DNA from: Bacillota bacterium
GTDB taxonomy: Bacteria > Bacillota > Bacilli > Tumebacillales > Effusibacillaceae
NCBI GenBank assembly: GCA_020059765.1
Contig: JAGVBM010000183.1
Location: 1-5,589, forward strand
Length of the DNA: 5,589 nucleotides
Direction of reading: 5' to 3'
A program made the translations under genes and the position numbers. Of this stretch, positions 1-5,589 are shown one piece after another (within the stretch, counting starts at the first letter, position 1; every line of letters begins with the position of its first letter). The notes under the pieces were generated by a model. That model ran no database searches and was not told the DNA's origin. It worked only from the letters and a program-made list of their open reading frames with translations.

Positions 1-1
1 A

Positions 2-154
2 CACGTATCGCAGATCAGTTTTCTGCTGACGGCAGTCAAAAGACCGAATCCCCATCATCCGAAGAAACCGATCGGGTTTCTCACGGATGAAGAACTGAAA
101 GAAGAGACGGCAGAGCAGGCTGTCCCAGTAAACGAAATCGTCGATCAAACCTGA
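2..154 (+). CDS. C-terminal fragment of an unrecognised protein
   Basis: The reading frame is open from the window edge to a TGA at 152-154 and gives 50 residues, so only the C-terminus is visible. The other two forward frames close at base 27 and base 90. The piece starts with a short hydrophobic stretch (ISFLLTAV), continues with a basic, proline- and histidine-rich segment (KRPNPHHPKKP) and ends in an acidic tail (DEELKEE, then VNEIVDQT). A hydrophobic strand followed by a charged tail would fit the cytoplasmic end of a membrane protein, but this is a guess and I do not recognise a family. It converges on the DUF3999 gene with 40 bp between the two stop codons. Confidence 0.5.
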   Translation, partial: HVSQISFLLTAVKRPNPHHPKKPIGFLTDEELKEETAEQAVPVNEIVDQT

Positions 155-194
155 CAGGGAACAACGGCCTTTCATCCTGTGACTGAATCAGTTT

Positions 195-1487
195 TTATTG
201 AATCTGTTTCAAATTTCGGTACAAGAGATAGCTGACCGCCAAGGCAGCCAGCAGCAAGCCGCTTGGCAGCAGCCAAGGGAACCGTTCTGAGAGCGGAAGT
301 CCGGCAGCCGGTTGGTAGTCGGGATTCTCTTGCCATTGGACGATGCGGATCAGCGGATAATGGAGATTGCGATCCGCCACTTTCGAGACATCATAGGACG
401 GCGCAGGGATCGTTTGGCTGCCCCAGTAGGCGCTGACTTCGAAAGAACTTGCTGCAAAAGAAGTGCCTGGCATGGAGGACGGGGCTTTGGCAATCACCCG
501 CACCGGATGGGTGCGAATTTTAACGTTGTCGACGGCAAGCGGTTGATTGTCCTGATTGGCAATGCGCAGCCGCAGATAGCGATAGCCGCGGGGTGAATAG
601 GCAAGCGACAGATTCTCGTCGCCTGCTTCCACCCCCCTGTACAGATAGGAAGACTCAATGGGCTGCCAATGTTCCCCGTCGTGACTGCCTTCCAAAAAAA
701 CCGTCCGGTAGAACCCCTTTTCCTCGGTACCCAGGATCAGCTCGGAAGAAATTCGGTTGCGCGCCTGCAAGTCGACCGACACGAGGGTCTCTTTCCTGGA
801 AGCGTCTTGCCGGAGGGAAAAAGGGACCGAATCCAAAGAGGAACCGCCGCTGTTCATACCAGCCGATTGCCGGAGCAATACGGCTTCTTTCGGCTGGAGC
901 TTGTCACCTGGCGGCTGCGTGAAGTCGATCTTCAGATATTCATAGTCGATGCCAGCCAGTGAAATGTCGGATATCTGATTGTTGAGGGCAAACAGGGTAA
1001 CAGGCCGCAGCCGTTGCCAATTCCGATTGTCCTGGCTGCCGTACAACGTCCCTTTTACAAGGTAAGGCGCTTGATCCAGGCGAATGCGCAGAGACAATGA
1101 ATCGGTCGCTTGTGAGCGCGGCAGCACCATGGTAAAGCTGTAGGAGCCGTCGGCCAGTTCTCCTTGATTGAGCATTGTCAAAGGTTGCTCCGTTTTCTGA
1201 AGCAGCAGCTTCGGCTGTTCTTCCGGCATCCGCGCATACCCCAATTCCTGGCCGTCGGCAAACAGGCGCAGATCCCGCAGCGCAGGATCCATGCCGGCAT
1301 AAGCCTCCGGCGACAATTCAACGATAAAAAAGGGCTGCGCCGGATCGATCGTAACAGGTTGTTTCGCCACATATTGGAATAAGTTTGCTGAAGCGGCCGA
1401 CGGATTGGCAGCCGCGCTCGCGACCGGCAGAGTCGTGCAGGCAATCAGGGCAAGGAACGCAGGCAACAGAAAGGACAAAAACCGCAT
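195..1487 (-). CDS. DUF3999 family exported, membrane-anchored protein
   Basis: I assign this 430-residue protein to DUF3999, a family of unknown function often encoded beside DUF2339 proteins, as here. An N-terminal signal sequence (about residues 2-25) could be cut after ASA at 23-25. It also contains a lipobox-like LIAC ending at Cys17, so lipidation is possible. The body is beta-rich and looks extracytoplasmic. It holds two similar discoidin-like segments: GTLYGSQDNRNW (146-157) followed by YEYLKIDF (182-189), and VFLEGSHDGEHW (263-274) followed by YRYLRLRI (302-309). One transmembrane helix near 405-423 ends in a short basic tail (RNLKQIQ), giving a type I topology. The ATG lies in a TAATG overlap with the DUF2339 stop and has a strong AAGGAGG site inside the upstream gene, which indicates translational coupling. 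Function is unknown; carbohydrate or cell-wall binding is only suggested by the discoidin-like pattern. Confidence 0.85.
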   Translation of the reverse strand: MRFLSFLLPAFLALIACTTLPVASAAANPSAASANLFQYVAKQPVTIDPAQPFFIVELSPEAYAGMDPALRDLRLFADGQELGYARMPEEQPKLLLQKTEQPLTMLNQGELADGSYSFTMVLPRSQATDSLSLRIRLDQAPYLVKGTLYGSQDNRNWQRLRPVTLFALNNQISDISLAGIDYEYLKIDFTQPPGDKLQPKEAVLLRQSAGMNSGGSSLDSVPFSLRQDASRKETLVSVDLQARNRISSELILGTEEKGFYRTVFLEGSHDGEHWQPIESSYLYRGVEAGDENLSLAYSPRGYRYLRLRIANQDNQPLAVDNVKIRTHPVRVIAKAPSSMPGTSFAASSFEVSAYWGSQTIPAPSYDVSKVADRNLHYPLIRIVQWQENPDYQPAAGLPLSERFPWLLPSGLLLAALAVSYLLYRNLKQIQ

Positions 1488-3256
1488 TACAGGTGTTCCT
1501 CCTTCCCTGCGAGGGACGCTTTTTTCTTTTGATACAGATAGGAGATGCCGAGCAACGCAAACCCCAGGACAAGGAACATCAGAATTTTAAACAAGGTGGC
1601 CAACTTGGAGAGATCTACAAAGAATGCCTTGACCACAATTATGCCGAGCAGTCCCAATGCCGCATAGCGGTAGTAGCGGTTGTCTTTGTACATTCCGTAC
1701 AGAAACAGGGAAACCGCATAGACCAGCCACAGTCCGCTTAAAGACAACTGTTCCGGCGAGAGAAACGATTGGATGGGCAGCAATTGGAAGAAGTGATGAT
1801 TCTCGACCGACAGACCGGCAAAGATCAGTACGAGAAGAAGCCCTTGCAAAACAATGCCGAATTCTCGCTTGAGCGACATGTTCTTGAGCAAACGGGTGGC
1901 TGCGAATACAGTCGCAAGGGAAGCGAAGAGCAGCAAGGTCGGTGCGTTGAAGAAAAATGTCCGGCTGCTTGTCAGATCGCCCAGGTAGATGACGGTCACA
2001 AACAGACCGAGGCCGAGAACTCCCAAGCCGCTGTAGGCCATTGGGCGAGAGGCCAGTTTCTGTGCGATGAACATCAGGGCGATCGATTCAAACAGCCATG
2101 CCAAGCCGATATAAAATTCACTGATCTGCAGCGGAACGGCAATGGTGATCAAAACGAACGCCACGCCGAACAGACTGTACACCTGCGATTTGTCTTCCCG
2201 GATAAGCCGGTGGGCGAATCTGCCGAGATAGATATAGAGCAGTGCCAGCAGGACGGCATAATAACCGGGATAATCGCGGAAGACGGTTTCTTCAAGCAAG
2301 GTTGTGCTCCAGAGAAAAAAGGTGAATGCATTCAGGGTAATCAGGCCCGAATCCCAAAGGGTGGCTTTCTTCTGCGTGCGGATGTTGTAAACAGTGGCTA
2401 CGCCAAGATACAGAACGAACAGGGCAATCGCGTAAGAGAAAAATGGCGTCAGGTTCCCGGCCATTCCGTCCCACATCGAAACAAACCAAACAAACGCAAA
2501 GATGAACTGGTTGAACAGAAAGCTCAAGTATTGAAAGACCGGCCATTTTTTGTAAATCGAAACGGCCAGCACCCCAACGGTCAACAAGGTCAGATAGCTG
2601 AACAGTGTCCACAGGGAAGGCTGGTCGGTATGGATCAGAAACGGTGCTGCATATCCGCCGATAATGCCCAGGATTCCGATCGGCAGGGAATGATGGCGTA
2701 CGGCCATGAATACGGTGTAAGCCATGACGACGACCAGGAACAGAAAGGCGAATACGGGAGCGATCAAATGATAAAATTGATACGCGGCAAAAACAGAGAA
2801 GAACAGAGCTAAACTTCCCCCGCCCAACAGGCCTGCGGCGTACTTCGGATAGCGGGAGCGCAACTTTTCGCCGAGAAACAGCATCGTCAAGCCCGCCAGG
2901 ATCCCCAGCAAGACGCGGGTAGTCGGGCCGATCCACTGTTTGTCGAAGGAGAACTTGAGAAAATAGGCCAATCCCAAAATCAAGGCCACCACGCCGATCC
3001 GGTTCAGCCACGTGCCGCCGATGCGGAATTCCAGATCCGGTGCTTGCGCATCTTGAGAAACAGTTTTGTCAGTCGTTTCAAGAACAGGCGCAAGCGGGTT
3101 CGCCTCCGGAATGTCACGCTGCGCATCTTTGACTGCAGGAGAGGACAGTTGATCCAAAGTGTTTTCCAGCTTGACGATTCGCTGTGCCATTGAGGCAAAA
3201 TTCTGCTGCAGTTCCGTAAGTTCTTTTCGTATCCGTTCCATCTCGTGCGATGTCAT
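1487..3256 (-). CDS. DUF2339 family polytopic membrane protein
   Basis: This 589-residue protein has the architecture of DUF2339, a large multi-spanning membrane family of unknown function. Residues 5-37 (EMERIRKELTELQQNF onward) look like a coiled coil, followed by a polar linker to about 75. The family signature then begins at 79 with IGGTWLNRIGVVALILGLAY, FDKQWIGP at 104-111 and RVLLG at 114-118. Other conserved-looking elements are AAGLLGGGSLALFF (140-153), GGYAAPFL (200-207) and the C-terminal VKAFFVDLSKLATLFKI (542-558) leading into LGISYLYQKKK. I count roughly 17-19 hydrophobic spans. The start ATG has a GGGAGG site 8 bp upstream; a second Met at residue 6 has less support. The gene lies 21 bp after the XRE regulator and overlaps the DUF3999 start by 1 bp. 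The family assignment is firm. Any transport or envelope role is inference. Confidence 0.9.
   Translation of the reverse strand: MTSHEMERIRKELTELQQNFASMAQRIVKLENTLDQLSSPAVKDAQRDIPEANPLAPVLETTDKTVSQDAQAPDLEFRIGGTWLNRIGVVALILGLAYFLKFSFDKQWIGPTTRVLLGILAGLTMLFLGEKLRSRYPKYAAGLLGGGSLALFFSVFAAYQFYHLIAPVFAFLFLVVVMAYTVFMAVRHHSLPIGILGIIGGYAAPFLIHTDQPSLWTLFSYLTLLTVGVLAVSIYKKWPVFQYLSFLFNQFIFAFVWFVSMWDGMAGNLTPFFSYAIALFVLYLGVATVYNIRTQKKATLWDSGLITLNAFTFFLWSTTLLEETVFRDYPGYYAVLLALLYIYLGRFAHRLIREDKSQVYSLFGVAFVLITIAVPLQISEFYIGLAWLFESIALMFIAQKLASRPMAYSGLGVLGLGLFVTVIYLGDLTSSRTFFFNAPTLLLFASLATVFAATRLLKNMSLKREFGIVLQGLLLVLIFAGLSVENHHFFQLLPIQSFLSPEQLSLSGLWLVYAVSLFLYGMYKDNRYYRYAALGLLGIIVVKAFFVDLSKLATLFKILMFLVLGFALLGISYLYQKKKASLAGKEEHL
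1496..1504 (-). promoter_or_regulatory. Ribosome binding site of the DUF3999 gene
   Basis: On the minus strand this reads AAGGAGGAA, with the GGAGG core 10 bp before the ATG. It lies inside the 3' end of the DUF2339 gene. Together with the TAATG stop/start overlap it supports coupled translation of the two membrane proteins and fixes the DUF3999 start. Confidence 0.8.
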
Positions 3257-3264
3257 AAACCGTG

Positions 3265-3270
3265 CCTCCC
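3265..3270 (-). promoter_or_regulatory. Ribosome binding site of the DUF2339 gene
   Basis: GGGAGG on the minus strand sits 8 bp before the ATG at 3256, in the 21-bp gap after the XRE stop codon. It selects the first Met over the one at residue 6. No terminator-like hairpin with a T-run fits in this gap, so read-through from the XRE gene is expected. Confidence 0.75.
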
Positions 3271-3277
3271 AAAAAGG

Positions 3278-3727
3278 TTATGTGCTCAATTCTCGCAAAC
3301 GCCGACAAGCCTCTTTTTTTTCAAGACTGTAGTAATGGAGGTAATAGTCCGTATCGATGATTCGATAATGGCCGGTCAAAATATGCTTTTGCAGAATATA
3401 CGACCCGTCTCTTCGTTCTTCCGTCCACCATACTTTTCCTCCCATCGTTTTGTACCACACTTTCGATCTTGCTTTTGTCGAGACGAGATCAAGAATCTCA
3501 AGTACAGAATCGCCAAACATCGACTGCACAAGTTCAGAATGGCGAAACAGGACGGCAACCAGGGCGGATGCGGTGAAGCCAAGGGTTTGTCTTCCTTTTT
3601 CGACTTGGACCAGCGTTTTCTTTGAGATGCCGATCATGTCCGCCATCCGGTCCTGCGTCAACTCGGCTTCAGTCCGGATCAGTTTGAGTTTGTCGGAAAT
3701 CATGCGGTCGAAAACGTCTTGTGTCAT
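3278..3727 (-). CDS. XRE-type helix-turn-helix transcriptional regulator
   Basis: This is a small DNA-binding protein of 149 residues from the ATG at 3727. The N-terminal part (about 12-60) is a Cro/C1-type helix-turn-helix. KLKLIRTEAELTQDRMADMIG is followed by ISKKTLVQVEKGRQTLG, with the typical LTQ, IS-K-T and E-KGR positions. The C-terminal half (about 75-149) is not one I recognise; it is basic and aromatic (KVWYKTMGGKVWW, then HYRIIDTDYYLHYY) and ends in a charged helix. I chose the ATG because AAGGA lies 6 bp upstream. A TTG at 3772 would add 15 residues but has no visible ribosome site and almost abuts the palindrome. The gene leads the DUF2339/DUF3999 unit and probably controls it and itself; this is inferred from position and the palindrome at 3784-3801. 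Confidence 0.85.
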   Translation of the reverse strand: MTQDVFDRMISDKLKLIRTEAELTQDRMADMIGISKKTLVQVEKGRQTLGFTASALVAVLFRHSELVQSMFGDSVLEILDLVSTKARSKVWYKTMGGKVWWTEERRDGSYILQKHILTGHYRIIDTDYYLHYYSLEKKEACRRLRELST

Positions 3728-3733
3728 GGTCTG

Positions 3734-3741
3734 TCCTTCTT
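3734..3741 (-). promoter_or_regulatory. Ribosome binding site deciding the XRE start
   Basis: The minus strand reads AAGAAGGA, ending 6 bp before the ATG at 3727. The in-frame TTG 45 bp further upstream lacks any comparable site, so the shorter 149-residue product is preferred. Confidence 0.65.
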
Positions 3742-3783
3742 CTTGAAGCAAATTCTGCACCTTCCCCAGCAAAGTGATTTCAG

Positions 3784-3801
3784 AAGTGTAAATTTACACT
3801 T
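3784..3801. promoter_or_regulatory. Perfect 18-bp palindrome, candidate XRE operator
   Basis: AAGTGTAAATTTACACTT is its own reverse complement over all 18 positions; the symmetry stops at 3783/3802. It starts immediately downstream of the predicted -10 box of the XRE gene and covers the expected transcription start, the classic place for a repressor operator. Regulation by the XRE protein is inferred from adjacency. The site does not have the spacing of a GlnR/TnrA box and I do not match it to another known regulator. Confidence 0.6.
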
Positions 3802-3830
3802 ATTGTATAATATTTCGTTGCAAAACACAA
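3802..3830 (-). promoter_or_regulatory. Predicted promoter of the XRE-DUF2339-DUF3999 unit
   Basis: On the minus strand, TTGTGT (3825-3830) and TACAAT (3802-3807) are separated by 17 bp, resembling a sigma-A promoter with a good -10 (5 of 6) and a weak -35 (3 of 6). Transcription would start near 3795, in the middle of the palindrome. The AT-rich context supports the call; the -35 could be elsewhere. Confidence 0.5.
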
Positions 3831-3876
3831 ATGGCCTTTTTCACCGTTTCTTAAGGATTCTTTTACATCAGCAAAA

Positions 3877-3904
3877 TTTTCTATTAACAATTCGAAGTTA
3901 GAAT
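3877..3904 (+). promoter_or_regulatory. Weak candidate promoter for the LacI operon
   Basis: TAGAAT at 3899-3904 matches five of six bases of a -10 box, with a poor -35-like TTTTCT at 3877-3882 spaced 16 bp away. It would start transcription near 3911 and put the LacI-type operator about 35 bp downstream as a roadblock. An alternative -10, TATATA at 3939-3944, abuts the operator but has no fitting -35. Neither is convincing. Confidence 0.25.
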
Positions 3905-3943
3905 CAGGACATAAGCAATTTTTTGTGAGGATCAAGCGTATAT

Positions 3944-3959
3944 ATGGGAGCGTTCCCAT
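3944..3959. promoter_or_regulatory. LacI-family operator upstream of the lacI-type gene
   Basis: ATGGGAGCGTTCCCAT is an inverted repeat around a central CG with one mismatched pair (G at 3950, T at 3953), the form typical of LacI-family operators. The core TGGGAGCGTTCCCA (3945-3958) differs at one base from TGGGAGCGCTCCCA, the operator known for actinobacterial CelR/CebR cellobiose regulators. It lies 19 bp before the TTG start and close to the ribosome site, so bound repressor would block transcription of its own operon. Autoregulation is inferred. Confidence 0.7.
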
Positions 3960-3962
3960 GAA

Positions 3963-3968
3963 GAGGAG
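3963..3968 (+). promoter_or_regulatory. Ribosome binding site for the TTG start of the LacI gene
   Basis: GAGGAG lies 9 bp before the TTG at 3978. The nearest upstream ATG (3958) is out of frame, so this site and the conserved LacI N-terminus that follows support TTG as the real start. Confidence 0.7.
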
Positions 3969-3977
3969 TATCAGTCA

Positions 3978-5006
3978 TTGAAAGCGACCATTCACGACAT
4001 TGCAAAAATCGCGGGAGTCTCCAAATCTACCGTTTCGCGTGTTATTTCCGGCAACGGGTACGTAAGCCCGGAAGCCAGAGAGAAAGTTCTGCGGGCGACG
4101 GAAGTGCTGAATTACAGGCCGAACGCGTTGGCCCGGGCCATGGTGTCACGACACACGAGAAACATAGGCGTTATTATTTATCGGCAACATTACCCGATTG
4201 CGTCGCATCCGTTTTATGGAAAGATTCTCGATTCCATTCTGGAAACTGCGGCACAAATGGATTACTCGATCTTCGTGTCGACCGATCAGGAAATTTCCAG
4301 CCGCTCCGCCGATTTTTTATTGGAAAAACGAGTTGACGGGCTGATCTTGATCAGCCGCTTGAATCACGAACTGATCGACTATTTCAAAGGGTCGGACATC
4401 CCTTTTGTCATGGTCAACGGTTCCACCGACGACCAAGACGTGATTCATCTGGTCAACGACGACCTGAACGGCGGCCGCATGGCAGCGGATCATTTTCTGG
4501 CGTGCGGGTACCGATCAATCGCAGTTATTGCCGGACCCCAGGATCATCGCAGTCACAGTTTGCGCTTGCGAGGATTTCGGGCACGGCTCGCGGAAAGCGG
4601 AATCCATTTGGCTGATCGGCAGATCTGTTACGCTGCCACCTCGCAGTTTCAAGAAGGTTATCAATTTGTACATACCATGCGCAAAGAAGCACAGATGCCC
4701 GAGGCGATTTTCGCGACCAATGACATGATGGCCATCGGTGCCATTCAGGCCATTAGTGAAACCGGCGGACGGATCCCGACCGATATCGCGGTCATGGGAT
4801 TTGATGATATTGATTTTGCCGCAATGTCCAATCCATCCCTCACCACTGTCAAAAGCGCCAAGAGCCAGATGGGGCGGCAGGCGGTGGAGATGTTGGACCA
4901 ACTCATCCAGGGAAATACGGATTTGCCAAAGCGAGCTCAATTCTCTGCCGAATTGATCGTTCGCAGTTCCACCCATTCATCATCCCTATCAAATCATAAG
5001 GAGTGA
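3978..5006 (+). CDS. LacI-family transcriptional regulator
   Basis: This 342-residue protein is full length for the family. The DNA-binding domain is textbook: IHDIAKIAGVSKSTVSRVISG (5-25), with recognition helix around SKSTVSR (15-21), then VLRATEVLNYRPNALARAM (37-55) carrying the hinge-helix Leu51-Ala52 that intercalates in the minor groove in LacI/PurR. From 62 on it is a periplasmic-binding-protein-like effector domain. Visible elements are RVDGLIL (118-124), VNDDLNGGRMAA (159-170), SLRLRGFRARL (194-204), FATNDMMAIGAI (245-256) and VMGFDDIDF (272-280). It starts at TTG with a GAGGAG site. The operator at 3944-3959 lies in its leader, so it is probably autoregulated. Five bp separate it from a downstream substrate-binding protein gene, which suggests it senses the sugar or solute taken up. 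The ligand cannot be read from sequence; cellobiose-like is only hinted at by the operator. Confidence 0.93.
   Translation: MKATIHDIAKIAGVSKSTVSRVISGNGYVSPEAREKVLRATEVLNYRPNALARAMVSRHTRNIGVIIYRQHYPIASHPFYGKILDSILETAAQMDYSIFVSTDQEISSRSADFLLEKRVDGLILISRLNHELIDYFKGSDIPFVMVNGSTDDQDVIHLVNDDLNGGRMAADHFLACGYRSIAVIAGPQDHRSHSLRLRGFRARLAESGIHLADRQICYAATSQFQEGYQFVHTMRKEAQMPEAIFATNDMMAIGAIQAISETGGRIPTDIAVMGFDDIDFAAMSNPSLTTVKSAKSQMGRQAVEMLDQLIQGNTDLPKRAQFSAELIVRSSTHSSSLSNHKE
4998..5003 (+). promoter_or_regulatory. Ribosome binding site of the substrate-binding protein gene
   Basis: AAGGAG forms the last sense bases of the LacI gene (just before its TGA) and lies 8 bp from the ATG at 5012. Terminating ribosomes pass directly over it, which points to co-expression of the two genes. 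It favours the ATG at 5012 over the one at 5018. Confidence 0.75.
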
Positions 5007-5011
5007 ACAAA

Positions 5012-5589
5012 ATGAAAATGCGCAAGACATTACTCACGATGGTCTCTGCCATGGTGCTGCTGGCAGGATGCGGAGCTCCGGCCGCCAAGAATGCGGATTC
5101 CGGCAAATCTGCAGAGTCGGTCAAAACCGAACCTGTGACCCTCAATTTGGCGACCGCCGGTGACACCAACATGGAAGAAATGCAAAAAAAGGCGGTTGGA
5201 CCGGAATTTTCGCAAAAGTACTCCAACGCCAGCCTGAATGTGGTAGGAACCGGACCGGGAGATGCAGGTTCGCAAAAAATCTTCTCCAAGTTGAAAGCGC
5301 AAAAAGACGCCGGCAAAAAAGAAGTGGATATCGATGTGGCGATCGTTCACCAAAGCGCCATGAAAGACCTGATCGAGAACGGTTTGCTTGAAAAGTACCT
5401 GCCGACGAGCGCCAACAAACAGTGGGTGAATGCGGCGGACAGCAAAAACAGCCTGGGAACCAATATCGAAGGATATGCGATCCCGATGTTCCACAGCCAG
5501 GTGGCCATTGCCTACAATCCGGACAAGGTGAAAGAAGCACCCAATACATTTGAGGAATTGGTGGCTTGGATCAAAGCGAATCCCAAACG
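5012..5589 (+). CDS. ABC transporter substrate-binding lipoprotein, 5' part
   Basis: The first 192 residues are visible; the gene continues beyond the window. A basic start (MKMRK) and hydrophobic core lead to the lipobox LLAGC with Cys20, so the mature protein should be lipid-anchored outside the membrane. A Ser/Lys/Glu-rich linker (21-39) follows, and the binding fold starts at VTLNLATAG (42-50). VDIDVAIVHQSAM (105-117) and GYAIPMFHSQVAIAYNPDKV (154-173) followed by NTFEELVAWIKANP (178-191) are typical of extracellular solute-binding proteins that deliver substrate to an ABC permease. The PMFHSQVAIAYN region and TFEELVAWIKANP remind me of YnjB-like (COG4134) proteins, from memory. The position 5 bp after the LacI gene suggests a regulated uptake operon whose permease and ATPase genes should follow. 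Substrate unknown. Confidence 0.85.
   Translation, partial: MKMRKTLLTMVSAMVLLAGCGAPAAKNADSGKSAESVKTEPVTLNLATAGDTNMEEMQKKAVGPEFSQKYSNASLNVVGTGPGDAGSQKIFSKLKAQKDAGKKEVDIDVAIVHQSAMKDLIENGLLEKYLPTSANKQWVNAADSKNSLGTNIEGYAIPMFHSQVAIAYNPDKVKEAPNTFEELVAWIKANPK

Noticed and set aside
155..212. Possible bidirectional terminator between the convergent genes (CTGAATCAG then TTTTT; also TTGAA-TTCAA)
   Set aside because: The stems are only 4-5 bp, the first has a one-base loop, and neither forms a stable GC-rich hairpin followed by a T-run.
2323..2334. 12-bp palindrome TGAATGCATTCA
   Set aside because: It is inside the DUF2339 coding sequence with no promoter nearby, and a palindrome of this length can arise by chance in 5.6 kb.
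1769..2812. Long open frame (347 codons) on the + strand inside the DUF2339 gene
   Set aside because: It is antisense to a clearly recognised membrane protein. Its hydrophilic Gln/Glu-rich translation resembles no family and is the expected complement of hydrophobic codons.
3728..3772. TTG start at 3772 extending the XRE protein by 15 residues
   Set aside because: It has no ribosome binding site. The ATG at 3727 has AAGGA at good spacing and directly precedes the conserved domain.
3806..3811. TATAAT on the + strand as -10 box for the LacI gene
   Set aside because: No -35-like hexamer lies 15-19 bp upstream, and the element is better explained as part of the minus-strand promoter region.
3979..3992. 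CcpA cre-like sequence TGAAAGCGACCATT at the LacI start
   Set aside because: Only the left half matches the cre consensus; the right half lacks the required T and CA positions.
4515..4976. Open frame on the - strand inside the LacI gene
   Set aside because: It mirrors a full-length, well-conserved LacI coding sequence, and its translation has no recognisable domain.

Overview
The window looks like chromosomal DNA from a low-to-mid GC Gram-positive bacterium, most likely a Bacillales relative (Alicyclobacillaceae/Paenibacillaceae-like; this is an inference). The reasons are strong AAGGAGG/GGGAGG-type ribosome binding sites on nearly every gene, TTG start use, and a lipoprotein solute-binding protein directly behind a LacI-family regulator. 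Nothing points to a phage, transposon, CRISPR array or RNA gene.

Layout. (1) Bases 2-154, + strand: the last 50 codons of an unrecognised gene, followed by a 40-bp gap to a convergent gene. (2) Bases 3727 down to 195, - strand: a compact three-gene unit. It encodes a small XRE-type helix-turn-helix regulator, a large polytopic DUF2339 membrane protein, and a secreted, C-terminally anchored DUF3999 protein. The gaps are 21 bp and a 1-bp stop/start overlap, so the three are probably one transcript. Just upstream is a perfect 18-bp palindrome at the predicted transcription start, a good candidate operator for autoregulation by the XRE protein. (3) Bases 3728-3977: a divergent intergenic region of 250 bp. 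It holds the XRE promoter and palindrome on one side. On the other side is a LacI-type operator (TGGGAGCGTTCCCA) next to the ribosome binding site of the LacI gene. (4) Bases 3978-5589, + strand: a LacI-family regulator starting at TTG, then 5 bp later a lipoprotein ABC-transporter substrate-binding protein that runs off the window. This is the start of a probable locally regulated carbohydrate or small-solute uptake operon.

How the genes work together (inference). The right half is a conventional 'LacI regulator plus uptake system' in which the regulator probably controls its own operon through the adjacent operator. That operator differs at one base from the published actinobacterial CelR/CebR (cellobiose) operator, so a beta-glucoside or similar sugar is a reasonable but unproven effector. 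The left half is the less understood part: two conserved membrane/envelope families of unknown function apparently co-transcribed with a dedicated small regulator whose C-terminal half I do not recognise.
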